DNA of 64,000 nt from Pomphorhynchus laevis (taxonomy: Eukaryota; Acanthocephala; Palaeacanthocephala; Echinorhynchida; Pomphorhynchidae). Location: positions 1-64,000 of the forward strand of contig WNNJ02000087.1 of NCBI GenBank assembly GCA_012934845.2, written 5' to 3'. Of the stretch, positions 61,812 to 64,000 are shown piece after piece. Numbering within the stretch: the first letter of the stretch is position 1; each line of letters opens with the position of its first letter. The translations under genes were made by a program, and so were the position numbers. Below the pieces are notes generated by a model, which saw only the letters and a program-made list of their open reading frames with translations, was not told where the DNA came from and did no database searches.

Positions 61812-64000
61812 TTTTGCTAGTTATTATTATTAATACAGGTCATAGCCATTAGGCTGTTTTGACCGCTCACATAAAAAACAAATAAATACAAGAAAAAAAT
61901 CAAAAAAATCGTTCAGTATATATATCAGAACCATGGGTACTGCAGCAACCACCACTCGTTCTCATTTCGAATCCAGTTCTTTATATTGGATTTAAATTCA
62001 TTGATTGTATGCACCGCAACGACATCAACTGGAAGACGATTCCAAATATTCACCGCTCGATGAGACAGTCGGAAATGACGAGGGTATTTTCCGTGCTCAT
62101 GTACTACTAGTACTTTCGAGTGCCCGATACGTCCATCCCGTTCATTGAGTTCAACTCTATTTGCTGGAAAATTTTCATCTTTATTAACTAGTCGATACAT
62201 AGCTAGAAGGTCGAAAAGAAGGAACCTTTCACGCACTGTCGGCATATTCAAACTTTTTATTCGTGCTTTATAGGGAAGATATCGTACCTGAGGACATAAT
62301 TTCGTAAACCGTCGAAGTATGCGCTCTAATTGATCAAGTTCTGTACGCGTACACGGAAAGACTACTGGCGACACATATTCTAATATCGGTCTTAAAAGTG
62401 CATTATATAAACGCACAACACAAACGGGAGATAAATCTTTAAAGCGATTTTTGGCAATATAGGTCATTCTTCTTGCTGCGTTACAAATCCTATCAGTGTT
62501 AGTACGTGTTTTCAGACTGTTTTGAACAATTATACCAAGATCCAGAATGGACTGCGTGGAAACAACAAACTCATCGCCAATAAAATATTCTTGACTCACA
62601 TTGCTATGACCTAATCTCATATGTGCACACTTTTTAATATTCAATGTAATTCCAGTGTTTAAAGACCATCGATAAACAATGTTTAGGATATTTTGAAAGT
62701 CATTTCGATCCTTGTTGGTTTTAATCAATTTCCATACCTTTACATCGTCGACAAAAGCTAAAACACTACAATCCTCAATTAAATCTAGTAGCTGATTTAT
62801 AAATATGTTAAACAACAAGGGTCCTAAGACTGATCCCTGTGGTACTCCTGAGGTGATAGGACGATAAGACGATAGGCATTGACCTACACGAACAGCAAAG
62901 GATCTATCTTTAAGAAAATCTTGAATCCAGCTTATAATGGAGCGATTGACTTTATAAGACTCAAGGGTGGAAATTAGCATTTTGTGGGGCACCCTATCAA
63001 AAGCCCGACTAAAGTCAAGAAATATTACGTCGATACAGTACCCGTTAGCAACATGTCCAACCCAATCTTCACGAGCATGTAATAAGTTTGTAAGACATGA
63101 ACGCCGAGGGCGAAATCCATGCTGTGCATTATTGAGAATTCTTAGCGAACTCAAATGATCATATATGCGTCTGTTTAGTATGCGCTCAATCACTTTGCAT
63201 ACAACACTAGTTAGACTTATTGCCCTATAGTTATTCGGATCATCTTTTTCACCATTTTTATAAATTGTTACTACAATCGATTTTTTCCAGGCAGCAGATA
63301 ATTCGAAATGCGCAAGCTCAGCTCAAATATGGAGGCTAATGGCTCAGCCAGAACAGGAGCAAGTAACTTAAGAAGTTGGGGGTGAATATCATCGGGGCCT
63401 GCCGCTGATGATCTAGATAACCTAGCCAATTCAACAAAAACCTCATGTGCTGTTATCGTTAAAACTGGAGAACCAATTTCTACCTGTTGTGATGCTGCAT
63501 CTCCACATATGCTAGAGAAAGCATCTGGTGTCAGCTCAAAAGCGGATGCAAACAATTCTGCCATGCTGTCTGGCGATGTCACTCGAGTGTTACCGTCTCT
63601 TAAAGATGAAATTGCTGGTAGCAGAGCTCTGGATCCTTTCACATAAGCCCAAAATTTTTTTGGTTCTGTATCAATTTGTAAAGCTAATTGATCTTCAAAA
63701 CTTTGCCTTTTTGTAATCTTAAGGCGATTGACGAAATTTCGGAACATTGTATACCGCTTTTTAAAATTATTCTGATGACGGCTTAGTTCAAATAGACGAT
63801 TCCTATGTTTGAGAGCATATCGCAATTCAGTGTCAAACCAAGGAGGGTATTTAGCTTTACTTTTTGGTAATCTACGGAGTGGTGCAAACTTATCTGCAAG
63901 AGTTACTAAACCTGATTCAATAACATGCCACCTTACCTCAATGTCTTCACTAGCACAGTTGAATGATGTTCTTAGTGCCGCCTCTCGTAATGAGTCTTCA
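61812..64000 (-). mobile_element. CR1-like LINE copy, continues past right edge
   Basis: 3' (AAT)n tail at 61818-61833, stem AGCC-ATTA-GGCT at 61844-61855, then ORF2 read leftwards from 64000. The linker and pre-RT part lie at 63271-63825 (RQSFEDQLALQIDTEPKKFW, SSAAGPDDIHPQLL), the RT and C-terminus at 61925-63193. One frameshift near 63300 is the only break in the visible part, so this is the youngest-looking CR1 here. Endonuclease and ORF1 lie outside the window. Confidence 0.88.
61925..63193 (-). CDS. CR1 reverse transcriptase, open C-terminal 422 codons
   Basis: Continuous frame from motif 2 to the stop: QHGFRPRRSCLTNLLHARED, FLDFSRAFDRVPHK, TSGVPQGSVLGPLLFNIF, AFVDDVKVWK (catalytic DD kept; FADD has become FVDD), LGIIVQNSLKTRTNTDRI, FRLSHRAVNIWNRLP. 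The ATG at 63193 is only the first Met of the open stretch; the true ORF2 starts beyond 64000 and is cut by the frameshift near 63300. Confidence 0.8.
   Translation of the reverse strand: MIERILNRRIYDHLSSLRILNNAQHGFRPRRSCLTNLLHAREDWVGHVANGYCIDVIFLDFSRAFDRVPHKMLISTLESYKVNRSIISWIQDFLKDRSFAVRVGQCLSSYRPITSGVPQGSVLGPLLFNIFINQLLDLIEDCSVLAFVDDVKVWKLIKTNKDRNDFQNILNIVYRWSLNTGITLNIKKCAHMRLGHSNVSQEYFIGDEFVVSTQSILDLGIIVQNSLKTRTNTDRICNAARRMTYIAKNRFKDLSPVCVVRLYNALLRPILEYVSPVVFPCTRTELDQLERILRRFTKLCPQVRYLPYKARIKSLNMPTVRERFLLFDLLAMYRLVNKDENFPANRVELNERDGRIGHSKVLVVHEHGKYPRHFRLSHRAVNIWNRLPVDVVAVHTINEFKSNIKNWIRNENEWWLLQYPWF

Overview
The window is a piece of an AT-rich invertebrate animal nuclear genome. The evidence is one intron-bearing host gene with metazoan GT-AG introns (several only 42-60 bp), a processed-looking ubiquilin pseudogene, and a dense load of animal retroelements: CR1-like and L2-like LINEs, LINEs with a restriction-like endonuclease (RLE), and Penelope-like fragments. 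The species cannot be named from the sequence; very short introns in an AT-rich genome occur in mites, flatworms, nematodes, rotifers and dicyemids. I saw no LTR retroelement, no tRNA or rRNA gene, and nothing bacterial.

Layout. 1-12.0 kb: nested LINE debris, with a rotted CR1 copy (1.8-4.7 kb, minus), a nearly complete CR1 (5.3-10.0 kb, plus) with an intact ORF1, and pieces of an L2-like family in both orientations. 12.0-15.8 kb: a cluster of small hairpin-bearing dispersed repeats and one unrecognised, GC-richer 190-codon ORF. 16.8-35.4 kb: a single host gene on the minus strand, an SR-type cyclophilin (PPIG/NKTR/Moca-cyp family). I could assemble all 15 coding exons (1,091 codons) with matching phases. 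Its long introns hold the dispersed repeats, a CR1 3' piece, Penelope-like fragments and a ubiquilin pseudogene. 35.8-45.4 kb: an RLE-LINE fragment, an L2 tail, then an APE-type LINE ('element C') split by a 5.2-kb block that carries a nearly full-length L2 copy. 45.4-58.9 kb: a same-strand, head-to-tail array of at least seven RLE-type LINE copies, the first with an intact 971-codon ORF. 58.9-64.0 kb: two CR1 copies, minus strand, head to tail; the last runs off the right edge.

How the parts relate. The host gene should encode a nuclear peptidyl-prolyl isomerase with a long Arg/Ser tail acting at spliceosomes or transcription sites. It carries an internal exon that reads like a ubiquitin-fold domain, which I do not know from this family. 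The retroelements share more than expected: three clades reuse the same 5'-UTR modules and the same cysteine-rich N-terminal domains; each family keeps a short stem-loop before its 3' tail; and the RLE LINEs meet one another at a recurring decamer, TCTGAAAGGT, as if new copies repeatedly enter the site left by the previous one.
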